13,868 nt of DNA from Rikenellaceae bacterium (GCA_003520315.1 DOVA01000088.1:1-13868), one strand, 5' to 3'. Positions 1 to 8,335 are shown, counted from the first letter of the stretch. A program made the numbers and translations. The notes: generated by a model from the letters alone, not told the origin.

Positions 1-423
<423 letters not shown>

Positions 424-435
424 CTAAATAAAATA

Positions 436-467
436 TTTGTCAGTGGTACAATTTTTGTGTAAATTTG
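436..467 (+). promoter_or_regulatory. Bacteroidota-type promoter for the lipoprotein-OMP unit
   Basis: A TTTG at 436-439 is followed after 20 nt by TAAATTTG at 460-467, matching the Bacteroidota primary sigma consensus (-33 TTTG, about 19-20 nt, -7 TAnnTTTG). Transcription would begin near 473-475, giving a 5' leader of about 45 nt before the ATG at 519. The elements are seen in the sequence; their use is inferred. Confidence 0.65.
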
Positions 468-506
468 TATTGAACAGCACAAAAGTATAAATAATATTTA
501 ATACAC

Positions 507-513
507 AGGAGGT
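507..513 (+). promoter_or_regulatory. Strong Shine-Dalgarno site before the lipoprotein gene
   Basis: AGGAGGT lies 5 nt upstream of the ATG at 519 and supports that start. Such strong complementarity to the 16S rRNA tail is uncommon in Bacteroidota, where most genes, including most in this window, have only A/T-rich sequence before the start. Confidence 0.7.
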
Positions 514-518
514 GTGTT

Positions 519-1712
519 ATGAAAAACAAACTTTATTACTTGGCAGCCGTTATTCTTGCATTGAGCTCTTGCGGCACCGGAAGTCGTTATTCATCTGCCT
601 CTTACGAAGATCCTGCATATTATAGACCTGGTACTGATATAGCAGTTGTTCGTAAAGTGGATGACCAATCTGCGACTGACAAGGAGCTGCAGGCATTGAA
701 GGAAAAGACGAAGGAAGTAATTGTAGTAGACGAGAAAAGCGGTAAGACAGTCCTCCCATTATCCAAAGCTGACACTGTTCTTGTTGACATTAATGAATAT
801 GATTCATACGAGGAATTGCTTACCAAATTTAATTCACCAGAATATGAAATACATTTCACAGTAAATGATTATTCTGACTGGTGGAGCTATCCATGGGCTT
901 GGAATTATCCATACTATTATTGGAATCCGAGTTGGAGATTTGCCTTCCATTGGTATTATGGGTATTGGGATCCATGGTATCATTCAAGTTGGTATTGGTA
1001 TAATCCTTATTATTACGATTATTGGTGGTATCGTGATCTATATTACGGCTGGTGGGGACCAAGATATGACCTTTATGGATACTGGCCATCAGGTGGCTGG
1101 TACAGTGGGCCTTACTGGGGTGTACCGGTGGAACGTCACTTGTATGGCAGAAGAGATTCTGATAACTCCAATCCTAATCAAAGGCATAGCGGAATTAACT
1201 CTTCCGGGAGTTATACCAGAATGTCCAAGGCAGAAATCAGCCAAATAAGGGGCAGTTCTGTTTTAAATTCCGGTAACAGACCTTCACAGAGTGTTTACAG
1301 AAGAGAAAACAGCCAAGATCGCTTTACAACAAGTGGTGGAAAAGTTATTGATCAGAACTCAGGGAACTCAAACATTGTTAGAAACGCTAATTCGAGAAAT
1401 ACCAGCATAAAGAGTAGCGCTACTTCGACTTCATCAAAGAAGTCTGAATATACAAGATCAACCGGAAATTATAGAGTTCCGGTACGTCAAAATAATGCAG
1501 CGTCCGGCTATAATAGTGGTTCTGGAGTTTCTACAGGTAAAAATTCATCTACAAACCGTTCCGAATTTCAAAGAAGCAATACTAACAATACATACTCACA
1601 GCCTACTAGGAGTTCTGGAACATACCAGAGTTCAGGTTCTTCCTCCCAATCTTCTCAATCATCCGGTAGTGGAAGAAGTTCTTCAGGCAGTGGATCAGTT
1701 TATCGTAGATAA
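519..1712 (+). CDS. Predicted lipoprotein with Trp/Tyr-rich central region and Ser/Asn-rich tail
   Basis: I do not recognise a named family; function is unknown. The 397-residue product begins with a short lipoprotein signal peptide (KNK, then a hydrophobic run to the lipobox LSSC, Cys18), so it is probably exported and lipid-anchored. Residues about 20-117 look like an ordinary small folded region with charged segments (for example DKELQALKEKTKE near 54-66). Residues 118-200 are extraordinary: 18 Trp and 24 Tyr in 83 residues, with many NP, DP and GYW turns. Residues about 211-397 are rich in Ser, Asn, Gly, Thr and Arg and look disordered; the protein ends in VYRR. The start is fixed by the signal peptide and the AGGAGGT ribosome site. 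The stop lies 6 nt before the next gene, an outer-membrane barrel, so the two are probably co-transcribed from the promoter at 436-467. A structural or adhesive role at the outer membrane, or help to the neighbouring barrel, is inference only. Confidence 0.85.
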   Translation: MKNKLYYLAAVILALSSCGTGSRYSSASYEDPAYYRPGTDIAVVRKVDDQSATDKELQALKEKTKEVIVVDEKSGKTVLPLSKADTVLVDINEYDSYEELLTKFNSPEYEIHFTVNDYSDWWSYPWAWNYPYYYWNPSWRFAFHWYYGYWDPWYHSSWYWYNPYYYDYWWYRDLYYGWWGPRYDLYGYWPSGGWYSGPYWGVPVERHLYGRRDSDNSNPNQRHSGINSSGSYTRMSKAEISQIRGSSVLNSGNRPSQSVYRRENSQDRFTTSGGKVIDQNSGNSNIVRNANSRNTSIKSSATSTSSKKSEYTRSTGNYRVPVRQNNAASGYNSGSGVSTGKNSSTNRSEFQRSNTNNTYSQPTRSSGTYQSSGSSSQSSQSSGSGRSSSGSGSVYRR

Positions 1713-1718
1713 TTTATT

Positions 1719-3269
1719 ATGAAAAAGACATTTACATTTACAGTTGCCGTTTTACTTACTACTTTACTATCGGCACAAAATAGATATGACGCTTTAAGGT
1801 ATTCCCAAAATTTTTATGAAGGAAGTGCAAAGAGCATAGCCATGGGAAACGCTATTGTCTCTATCGGTGGAGATCTTGGAGCTATCAGTATAAATCCAGC
1901 TTCTGCCGGACTTTACAGATATTCTGAATTTATGTTTACACCATCCACTATTTCAACTCTTACTGAAACAGACTATCTGGACAGAAATACAGACAAGCGT
2001 TTTTTCAGGGCTGGAGTTTCTTCATTTGGTTTTGTCACTCCGCTTAACGGCATAAGAAAGACAGGCAATCTTAAAGGATTGAATGTGTCTGTATCCATGA
2101 ATAAACTGAATAATTTTAATAACCGGGTATCGGCAAAAGGACGCGCCGACAACACCAGTTGGCTCTCATCTGTTGCATACAATACAAATGGAATCAATTC
2201 ATCAGAGCTGGATATTCAAAGTGTTGGCGATACGTATCCTTTTTACAACAGTGGTGCATCTTGGCGTTCAGTTCTAGCATGGAATACCAATCTGCTTGAC
2301 AGGCTACCTGATTCCGAAAGTGAATATATTGCTGCCACAGAAAACATTGTGGGTAATTCTATCGTGATTGGGGGTCCTCTTGATCAAGGGTTTAAAAGAG
2401 AAACCACTGGAGGGATATCAGAATATGCTATTACTCTTAGCGGAAATGTTAGCAATAAGTTTTACTTTGGATTCAGCCTGGGACTACAGTCCTTGAGATA
2501 TACCGACTGGCAGTCTTACAGTGAGTTTGCAGTGAATTTAAATCAGTTTGATTCAAAGTTTAAAGATTTTGAACATATTTACAAGCAGACTACAACCGGA
2601 GTTGGCATAAATGCAAGAGCAGGCGTTATTTACGTTCCTGTTGAAGGTCTAAGACTGGGTGCCAGCCTGGCTACTCCTACATATTTCTCGCTTGAAGATG
2701 AATGGAGAGAAAGCATGTACGCTGAATACAGTGATAATTATCATGTCTTTTTAAAATCTCCAAAGGGCTCTTACGACTACTTGGTGATTACACCTGCAAG
2801 GGCAAATCTGGGCATATCTTATTTTTTCGGAACAAGAGGATCCATATCTCTTGATTATGAGTTTGTCGGCTACGAATGGATGCGGATGGATGATACTGAC
2901 TCTGATTTTGATGAGTTTGATGATGAAAATGATTTGATAGAGGAGGATTTTCAAAACACTAGTAATATTAGAGCAGGTGCTGAGTTGAGATTAAACAGAA
3001 TTTTTTCTTTGAGGGCAGGATATTCATTCTATCAGAACCCTGAGAGAAATTATGGATTTGACACACAGTTTGTATCTTGTGGTGCGGGATTCAAATTTGG
3101 AAGTGGATTTTTTGCCGATTTTGGTATTCAGAGACGAATCTCTAATTCAGAAAATTTCAGGCTTTATGATAATGTTCCTTTGCAGGGAGGGTCATCATTA
3201 TTGGCTCCCACAGGCGAATCAACATATAATGCTTGGAAAGTGCTGGCAACTATAGGCTTTAGGTTTTAG
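1719..3269 (+). CDS. OmpP1/FadL-like outer-membrane beta-barrel protein
   Basis: A 516-residue predicted outer-membrane protein. It has a Sec signal peptide (MKKTFTFTVAVLLTTLLSA, cleavage probably after Ala19). Next comes a segment typical of the OmpP1/FadL/TodX superfamily in Bacteroidota: YSQNFYEGSAKSIAMGNA, then GGDLGAISINPASAGLYR (residues about 28-67), with the conserved Asn-Pro-Ala near the mature N-terminus. Alternating barrel-like strands follow, such as FYFGFSLGLQSLRY, LRLGASLATPTYFSL, ISLDYEFVGYEWM and FSLRAGYSFY. The last residue is Phe (IGFRF), as expected for a C-terminal signal recognised by the barrel-assembly machinery. The family includes long-chain fatty acid and hydrocarbon channels; the substrate here cannot be told from sequence. 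An acidic loop (residues 391-410, 13 of 20 Asp/Glu) interrupts the barrel. It follows the aromatic lipoprotein gene by 6 nt, and its stop codon overlaps that of the convergent WbqC-family gene. Confidence 0.85.
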   Translation: MKKTFTFTVAVLLTTLLSAQNRYDALRYSQNFYEGSAKSIAMGNAIVSIGGDLGAISINPASAGLYRYSEFMFTPSTISTLTETDYLDRNTDKRFFRAGVSSFGFVTPLNGIRKTGNLKGLNVSVSMNKLNNFNNRVSAKGRADNTSWLSSVAYNTNGINSSELDIQSVGDTYPFYNSGASWRSVLAWNTNLLDRLPDSESEYIAATENIVGNSIVIGGPLDQGFKRETTGGISEYAITLSGNVSNKFYFGFSLGLQSLRYTDWQSYSEFAVNLNQFDSKFKDFEHIYKQTTTGVGINARAGVIYVPVEGLRLGASLATPTYFSLEDEWRESMYAEYSDNYHVFLKSPKGSYDYLVITPARANLGISYFFGTRGSISLDYEFVGYEWMRMDDTDSDFDEFDDENDLIEEDFQNTSNIRAGAELRLNRIFSLRAGYSFYQNPERNYGFDTQFVSCGAGFKFGSGFFADFGIQRRISNSENFRLYDNVPLQGGSSLLAPTGESTYNAWKVLATIGFRF

Positions 3270-3898
3270 AAAAAGAATGTGATGGAGTTAGGCCCTTCGT
3301 TAAAGAGGAGGTCTATTATTGAGAGATTCGGAATGAATCCATATTTATGGGCAAATACCTGGTGGTATTGCCCATATTTATTATTAAAAAGCACTTCTCT
3401 TTTTGGATGAAAAAGGTTTCTGTAATCAGTCCCTTCAAAATCTTTTATATAATTTTGTGTGAATTCAGGTACTGATGGTATTCCAATCATATCAAGAATA
3501 GTGTTTAAAAGTCTATTGTTATAGTTAAACAGCAAAGGTTCTTCTTCAGTATAAAATGGGTATATTTCATCCTTGTAATAACAAAAAAAAGGAGAGGAGT
3601 TATAGGCAGAAAATATGGCTCTCCAATGTTGTTTTTGCCACTTTTTGGAATAATCTATCTTTACCTTGTCAATCCTTCTTGTATCTTCATCATTTTTGTC
3701 TTCTCGACATATGGGTATCACCAATGGTAAAACCCCGGCTGAACTGTATATATAACAACGATTTCTGTAAGATTGCTTTTGATAGTTCTCGTATTTTTCA
3801 ATTACAGGCCTGTCGGAGCTAGCAATTGCTCTTATATATTCAATTGAAGGAAGATACGCAGTTGATAACAAAGCCGAAGCAGAATGACTGTTATCCAT
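3266..3898 (-). CDS. WbqC-family protein
   Basis: A 210-residue protein that I recognise as a member of the WbqC-like family (PF08889). Supporting stretches are TAYLPSIEYIRAI near the N-terminus, ENYQKQSYRNRCYI (about 37-50), VLPLVIPI, and the signature WQKQHWRAIFSAYNSSPFFCYY (about 87-108), followed by a C-terminal NEGP. No signal peptide or membrane segment is visible, so it is probably cytosolic. The family is often found in polysaccharide and O-antigen loci, but its biochemical activity is not established, so none is assigned. The ATG at 3898-3896 lies inside the end of lpxA, an 8-nt overlap that suggests translational coupling, and it is the last gene of the lipid A cluster on this strand. 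Its TAA (3268-3266) overlaps the TAG of the convergent OMP gene, leaving no room for a terminator between them. Confidence 0.85.
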   Translation of the reverse strand: MDNSHSASALLSTAYLPSIEYIRAIASSDRPVIEKYENYQKQSYRNRCYIYSSAGVLPLVIPICREDKNDEDTRRIDKVKIDYSKKWQKQHWRAIFSAYNSSPFFCYYKDEIYPFYTEEEPLLFNYNNRLLNTILDMIGIPSVPEFTQNYIKDFEGTDYRNLFHPKREVLFNNKYGQYHQVFAHKYGFIPNLSIIDLLFNEGPNSITFFF

Positions 3899-4679
3899 GT
3901 ATAAATCTCGAAATTTTAGGAACTATGCCTCTTTTGGAATTCTTGATAAAATCAAGAATGGTTCTTTTCTCATCACTCTCTTCAAAATCCCGTTCTATTC
4001 TCTCACAGGCATCTGAAATATTGAGGCCAGAATCGTAAAGAGTTCTGTAAATGTTCTCAATTCTGGATATCTGCTCACTTGTAAAACCGTTTCTTCTCAG
4101 ACCCACTAAATTCAATTTATAAAAAGCTACAGGATTATTCCCTGTTAATGCATAAGGAGGTACATCCTTCCTTACGGCAGATGCTCCTGATACCATACTA
4201 TAAGCTCCCACCCTGGTAAACTGATGAAATACAGCCTTTCCTCCAATTGTAGCGTAATCATTTGCTTCAACAAAGCCTGCAAAACCAACATAGCTTATAA
4301 TAACTGTTCCATTGCCAATCACGCAATCATGGGCTACATGAGAATAAGACATAAGCATATTATTATTACCCATAACTGTCTTCCCCCGCCCATGTATAGT
4401 ACCTCTTGCCATATTTGCAAATTCTCTGATAATATTGCCGTCACCTATCTCAAGCCAAGTCTCTTCACCGGCAAATCCCACATCCTGAGGAGTAGAGCCT
4501 AAGACAGCTCCGGGATAAATTTTGTTATTCCTGCCAAGTTTTACATAATCAAGAATAGTCACATGAGGTCCTATTATTGTACCATCGCCTATCTCCACAT
4601 TTTCTGCAATATAAGAAAATGGACCAACTGTAACATTATTACCTATTCTGGCTTTCGGATGGATAAATGCATTACTCAT
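3891..4679 (-). CDS. lpxA: UDP-N-acetylglucosamine acyltransferase (lipid A step 1)
   Basis: LpxA transfers a 3-hydroxyacyl chain from acyl carrier protein to the 3-OH of UDP-GlcNAc in the cytosol, the first step of lipid A synthesis. The 262-residue product, the same length as E. coli LpxA, shows left-handed beta-helix hexapeptide repeats (IHPKARIGNNVTVGP, VEIGDGTIIGP and others). The catalytic motif SHVAHDC has His117, equivalent to E. coli His125. IGGKAVFHQFTRVGAY and KDVPPYALTGNNP follow, with a helical C-terminus (LRRNGFTSEQISRIENIYRTLY). Gly165 aligns with E. coli Gly173 of the acyl-chain ruler, compatible with long (C14 or longer) chains. I chose the ATG at 4679 because MSNAFIHPKARIG matches normal family N-termini. 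A GTG at 4694 would add five residues and give a GTGA overlap with lpxC-fabZ, but the AAGGAG there abuts the GTG and lies 14 nt from the ATG. Confidence 0.95.
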   Translation of the reverse strand: MSNAFIHPKARIGNNVTVGPFSYIAENVEIGDGTIIGPHVTILDYVKLGRNNKIYPGAVLGSTPQDVGFAGEETWLEIGDGNIIREFANMARGTIHGRGKTVMGNNNMLMSYSHVAHDCVIGNGTVIISYVGFAGFVEANDYATIGGKAVFHQFTRVGAYSMVSGASAVRKDVPPYALTGNNPVAFYKLNLVGLRRNGFTSEQISRIENIYRTLYDSGLNISDACERIERDFEESDEKRTILDFIKNSKRGIVPKISRFIHG

Positions 4680-4690
4680 AAAATTGTTTC

Positions 4691-6070
4691 TCACTCCTTG
4701 TTCTTAATCACCTGAGCGACCATCTCTCCTTCACAAACCAAGGAATCACCAACGTAGACTTCACCCTTCATACAGACTACTGATCTACGAAGCGGTTGAG
4801 TAAGAGTCATTTTAATGGCAATTACATCTCCTGGGACCACCTTTCTCTTAAATCTAACTTTATCAATTTTTGCAAAGTAGGTTGAGTATTTTTCAGGTTC
4901 GTCAACTCCTTTGAGAACTAAAATCCCACCAACTTGCGCCATAGATTCAAGAATTAATACTCCAGGCATAACAGGTTCATCCGGGAAATGACCGATAAAA
5001 TATCCTTCGTTAATCCCAATAGTTTTAATACCTACTACAACATTTTCAGTCATTTCAATAATTCTATCCACCATAAGAAAAGGAGGTCTGTGAGGAAGAA
5101 GTTTCTTAATCCCGTTGATATCTACAAGTGGTTCTTTGTTAGGGTCATACTGAGGTATAGCATCTGACCTCATCAAATCATTTCTCATAATTTTTGCTAC
5201 TATCGTGTTTATACTATGTCCTGGCTTATATGCAGTTATGCGTGCTCTAATCCTCATGCCTGTAAGAGCAAGATCACCAATTAGATCTACAAGTTTCTGT
5301 CTTGCACACTCATCCTTAAACCTTAAACCTGAATCATTGATATACCCTCTTGAAAGATCTCCTTTCAAGACGCCAGGGTAACTGTTTTTTATAAAATCCA
5401 GATCTTCTTTGGATAAAGGTTTATCTGCTATAACTATCGCGTTATCAATATCACCACCCTTAATAAGTCCCTGTTTCAGGAGTGGCAATATATCGTGAAT
5501 AAATACAAAAGTCCTGCAAGGAGCTATTTCCGTTAAAAAATCAGTATTATTATCGAATATAACACGTTGCCTACCAATTATATCAGAGCCGAAATCAATT
5601 GTCACATCTATCATTAACTCTGAGGCAGGTTCTATCATTATCTCTGAGCCGCTCTTGTCATCTTTGTAATAAATTGTACGTTCAGGAGTATAATAGTTGG
5701 AAGATGCATTTTGCTCTTCCAAACCACTTTTAGACAACCTGTTTGCAAACTCCAATGCACTTCCATCAATAATTGGAACTTCAGGTCCATCAATCTTTAT
5801 GAGTGCATTGTCAATTCCAAGGGCAAACAGAGTTGCCATAATATGCTCTATGGTAGATACTTGGGCATCACCTTTTCCAATTGTAGTGCCTCGTTGAGTA
5901 GAAACAGTATATTCAGCAACGGCAGGCACTTCCGGTTCTCCTGGAAGGTCAACTCTTCTAAACACAATGCCATGATTTATCGTAGCAGGATGGACTTCCA
6001 TATGTACAAAAAGTCCCGTATGTAATCCTTTTCCCTCAAATTTTACGGCCTTAGACAGAGTATACTGCAT
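4691..6070 (-). CDS. lpxC-fabZ: Bifunctional LpxC deacetylase / FabZ dehydratase fusion
   Basis: The 459-residue protein joins two enzymes, a fusion characteristic of Bacteroidota. Residues 1-~305 are LpxC, the zinc deacetylase that commits UDP-3-O-acyl-GlcNAc to lipid A. Recognisable are GKGLHTG, STIEHIMATLFALGIDN (Glu75/His76, equivalent to E. coli Glu78/His79), GPEVPIIDGSA, and GHSIN with His285 (E. coli His265). Residues ~315-459 are FabZ, the 3-hydroxyacyl-ACP dehydratase: LLPHRPPFLMVDRI and GHFPDEPVMPGVLILESMAQ with catalytic His361 and Glu375. Oddity: the usual LpxC motif HKxxDxxGDL reads QKLVDLIGDL here, so Gln258 (CAG, 5299-5297) replaces the second zinc-ligand His, while Lys259, Asp262 and Asp266 remain. 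I chose the ATG at 6070 (MQYTLSKAVKFEGKGLHTG), 4 nt after the lpxD stop. An in-frame ATG at 6109 would add 13 unrelated residues encoded inside lpxD. Confidence 0.95.
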   Translation of the reverse strand: MQYTLSKAVKFEGKGLHTGLFVHMEVHPATINHGIVFRRVDLPGEPEVPAVAEYTVSTQRGTTIGKGDAQVSTIEHIMATLFALGIDNALIKIDGPEVPIIDGSALEFANRLSKSGLEEQNASSNYYTPERTIYYKDDKSGSEIMIEPASELMIDVTIDFGSDIIGRQRVIFDNNTDFLTEIAPCRTFVFIHDILPLLKQGLIKGGDIDNAIVIADKPLSKEDLDFIKNSYPGVLKGDLSRGYINDSGLRFKDECARQKLVDLIGDLALTGMRIRARITAYKPGHSINTIVAKIMRNDLMRSDAIPQYDPNKEPLVDINGIKKLLPHRPPFLMVDRIIEMTENVVVGIKTIGINEGYFIGHFPDEPVMPGVLILESMAQVGGILVLKGVDEPEKYSTYFAKIDKVRFKRKVVPGDVIAIKMTLTQPLRRSVVCMKGEVYVGDSLVCEGEMVAQVIKNKE

Positions 6071-6074
6071 AGCA

Positions 6075-7082
6075 TTACTTTTTTTTGTTAAGGTCCCTGA
6101 AAAGTGCATATGACTTCATGAACTTTTTGTAGTCAAAAGCAGGAGAGCCTGCCAAAATTGTTCCTGGAACTTTAATATTGCTAAGAACTCCAGCCTGGGA
6201 AACAATAGTTGTGTTGTCTGCAATGACAAGATGATCCCCTATGCCGACTTGCCCACCTATTATACAATTTTTCCCGATTACTGTAGAACCCGCAATACCT
6301 GCCTGCGCAGCAATAACAGTGTTTTCTCCAATATCACAATTATGTGCTATCTGAATAAGGTTGTCCATCTTGACTCCTTTCCTGATGATTGTTGACCCCA
6401 TTGTTGCTCTGTCAATGGTAGTATTTGCTCCAATTTCACAATTGTCTTCTATGACCACATTCCCAATTTGAGGTACTTTATTGTACACCCCATTACTGTC
6501 AGGAGAAAATCCAAACCCGTCTGCTCCTATAACTGCATTTGCATGAATTATACAATTTGAACCCACCTTGCAAGCAGCATAAATCTTAACTCCAGGATAG
6601 ATAGTAGTGTTTTCACCAATAGTGACATTATCACCAATGTAAGAATGTGGGTAAACTTGAGACCCTGTACCTATCACAGTCGACTTACCTACATACGAAT
6701 GTGAACCTATGTATGCATTTTTCCCAATTTTCGCACTCCAGGAAATCTTCGTAAAAAAACCTCTTCCTCTTTTGTTTTTAGCCTTAATAGTATTGAAGAG
6801 ATCAAGTAAAACCGGCATGCAATGATATGCATTATCAACCTTAATTATACACGGAGCAGGTATTGGAGCAGAAGGAACAAAGTCCTTGTTAATCAGTATA
6901 ATACTTGCCTTAGTATTATAAAGATATTTTTCATATTTTTGGTTAGCATAAAAACTAATTGAGCCCCGCTTGCTTTGTTCAATCTTTGTGATTGAACTTA
7001 CTACTGTTTCGGGATCTCCAAAAATTTCTCCTTGAACCAACTCAGCAATCGTTCCAGCTGTTATCATCATCTGTTTTTTCAT
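6075..7082 (-). CDS. lpxD: UDP-3-O-acylglucosamine N-acyltransferase (lipid A step 3)
   Basis: LpxD adds the second 3-hydroxyacyl chain, N-linked, to the LpxC product to give UDP-2,3-diacylglucosamine. The 335-residue protein has the usual small N-terminal domain ([39 protein letters not shown]), then a hexapeptide beta-helix from about residue 115. It carries the signature GADGFGF (186-192), [15 protein letters not shown] (217-231), and [12 protein letters not shown] with the catalytic-type His247 (E. coli His239). It ends in [25 protein letters not shown]. The ATG at 7082 overlaps the TGA of the upstream HD-domain gene as ATGA, typical of translational coupling. An ATG 15 nt further upstream exists, but it lies deeper in that gene and adds residues not expected in the family. 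It lies directly before lpxC-fabZ, so the three lipid A enzymes are made together. Confidence 0.95.
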   Translation of the reverse strand: MKKQMMITAGTIAELVQGEIFGDPETVVSSITKIEQSKRGSISFYANQKYEKYLYNTKASIILINKDFVPSAPIPAPCIIKVDNAYHCMPVLLDLFNTIKAKNKRGRGFFTKISWSAKIGKNAYIGSHSYVGKSTVIGTGSQVYPHSYIGDNVTIGENTTIYPGVKIYAACKVGSNCIIHANAVIGADGFGFSPDSNGVYNKVPQIGNVVIEDNCEIGANTTIDRATMGSTIIRKGVKMDNLIQIAHNCDIGENTVIAAQAGIAGSTVIGKNCIIGGQVGIGDHLVIADNTTIVSQAGVLSNIKVPGTILAGSPAFDYKKFMKSYALFRDLNKKK

Positions 7083-8254
7083 AATCTGGCTGTGCAAAGA
7101 AAGTATTTTTTTGTGACTTGAGAAAAAGCCTTAGCTGAAAGCATGTCTGAGATATCATAAATATTTTTAACCTTACCATCTTTAGACATTATGCCAATAA
7201 ATTCACCTTCAATGTTATACCCTTCATTTACAACTTCACCGCACTGTACAAGATAATCTTCGCCTGAACACAATTCAGGATTGATTGGCTCTGAAGAAAG
7301 TATAATCTTGGGCAATCGACGCATTGAGAGATTTCTACACAACAGTGATAAAATTTTGTCATCACAATACTGCCACTGTTTAATGGCTGAAATAAAATCA
7401 TTATCGTCTAACATTGCGAATTTGTCGATTATTGAACGATCCTCAAGATCATCTTCAGAAAATTTGTTTTTCATGAAAAAAAAGATTGCAGGAGAGCCTT
7501 GAAGTTGAACAGAACTTTGCGTAAGCTCCCTTGCTCTGCGAAGAATCTGTATTAATAACTGTTCTGCTGCTATTACAGTTTTATGCAAATAAACCTGCCA
7601 AAACATTAGACGCCTTGAAATAAGAAACTTTTCTACCGAATAAATGCCTTTCTCCTCAACAACAAGCGAATTTTCATGAACATTAAGCATTTTTATTATT
7701 CTCTCATGACCAATCATCCCCTCAGCCACACCTGAAAAAAAACTATCTCTTCTCAAATAATCCAATCTATCGACATCAAGCTGACTTGAAACAAGTTGGT
7801 GAAGGAAATGTTTTGGATACTTATCTTCAAAAATTTCAATAGTCTTGGCCAAAGCATTATTTTTCTCTTTATTGATAGCCTTCATCATAGCAAGAGAAAT
7901 CTCCTCATGTGAGATACCAACCAGTAAATTATTTTCAAGTGCATGACTGAAAGGGCCATGACCAATATCATGCAGCAACATTGCACACATAGAAGCCTCC
8001 TCTTCTGAAACATCAATCTCTATCCCCTTACTTCTCAATGCATCAATTGCCTCCTTCATCAGATGCATTGCCCCCAGTGCATGCAAAAGCCTTGAATGGG
8101 TAGCACCGGGATAGACAAGATTAGTCATCCCGAGTTGTCTTATATCTCTAAGTCGCTGAAAATAAGGATGCTCAATAATTTCCTGAATTAACCCGGATGG
8201 TATGTTTATGAAACCATGCACAGGATCATTAATGATTTTATAACTTTTTTTCAT
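7079..8254 (-). CDS. HD-domain phosphohydrolase (SAMHD1/dGTPase-like)
   Basis: A 391-residue HD-superfamily metal-dependent phosphohydrolase. All expected ligands are visible: His58 in [13 protein letters not shown], His95-Asp96 in [15 protein letters not shown], and Asp162 in [13 protein letters not shown]. Their arrangement, including His99, His104 and His116 (SHEEIS), is that of SAMHD1 and the dGTPase-like proteins. The family therefore suggests hydrolysis of dNTPs or another nucleotide, but the substrate is not known for this bacterial subgroup. The N-terminus [15 protein letters not shown], followed by [14 protein letters not shown], is typical, so the ATG at 8254 is well supported. There is no signal peptide; it should be cytosolic. 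It is the first gene of the minus-strand cluster and overlaps lpxD by 4 nt (ATGA), as it commonly precedes lpxD in Bacteroidota. I could not find a convincing minus-strand promoter in the 118 nt before it. Confidence 0.9.
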   Translation of the reverse strand: MKKSYKIINDPVHGFINIPSGLIQEIIEHPYFQRLRDIRQLGMTNLVYPGATHSRLLHALGAMHLMKEAIDALRSKGIEIDVSEEEASMCAMLLHDIGHGPFSHALENNLLVGISHEEISLAMMKAINKEKNNALAKTIEIFEDKYPKHFLHQLVSSQLDVDRLDYLRRDSFFSGVAEGMIGHERIIKMLNVHENSLVVEEKGIYSVEKFLISRRLMFWQVYLHKTVIAAEQLLIQILRRARELTQSSVQLQGSPAIFFFMKNKFSEDDLEDRSIIDKFAMLDDNDFISAIKQWQYCDDKILSLLCRNLSMRRLPKIILSSEPINPELCSGEDYLVQCGEVVNEGYNIEGEFIGIMSKDGKVKNIYDISDMLSAKAFSQVTKKYFLCTARL

Positions 8255-8283
8255 AATGTAAAGTTATGAAAATAAAAAAATAT

Positions 8284-8314
8284 TTTGATGTTAATAATAA
8301 AATTTCTAATTTTG
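8284..8314 (+). promoter_or_regulatory. Consensus Bacteroidota promoter for rimP-nusA-infB
   Basis: TTTG at 8284-8287 is separated by exactly 19 nt from TAATTTTG at 8307-8314, a full match to the Bacteroidota -33/-7 consensus. The expected transcription start is near 8320, about 50 nt before the rimP ATG, placing the hairpin at 8336-8357 in the transcribed leader. Confidence 0.75.
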
Positions 8315-8335
8315 CACCGGTTAAGTGAAAAGATG

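Noticed and set aside
865..1248. 127-codon open frame overlapping the aromatic lipoprotein in another plus frame
   Set aside because: Its Ile/Gly-rich translation is what the TAT/TGG-rich codons give when read out of frame; it has no ribosome site or family features.
6071..6109. Upstream in-frame ATG for lpxC-fabZ inside lpxD
   Set aside because: MQYTLSKAVKFEGKGLHTG is the expected LpxC start, and the 13 extra residues would come from lpxD coding sequence.
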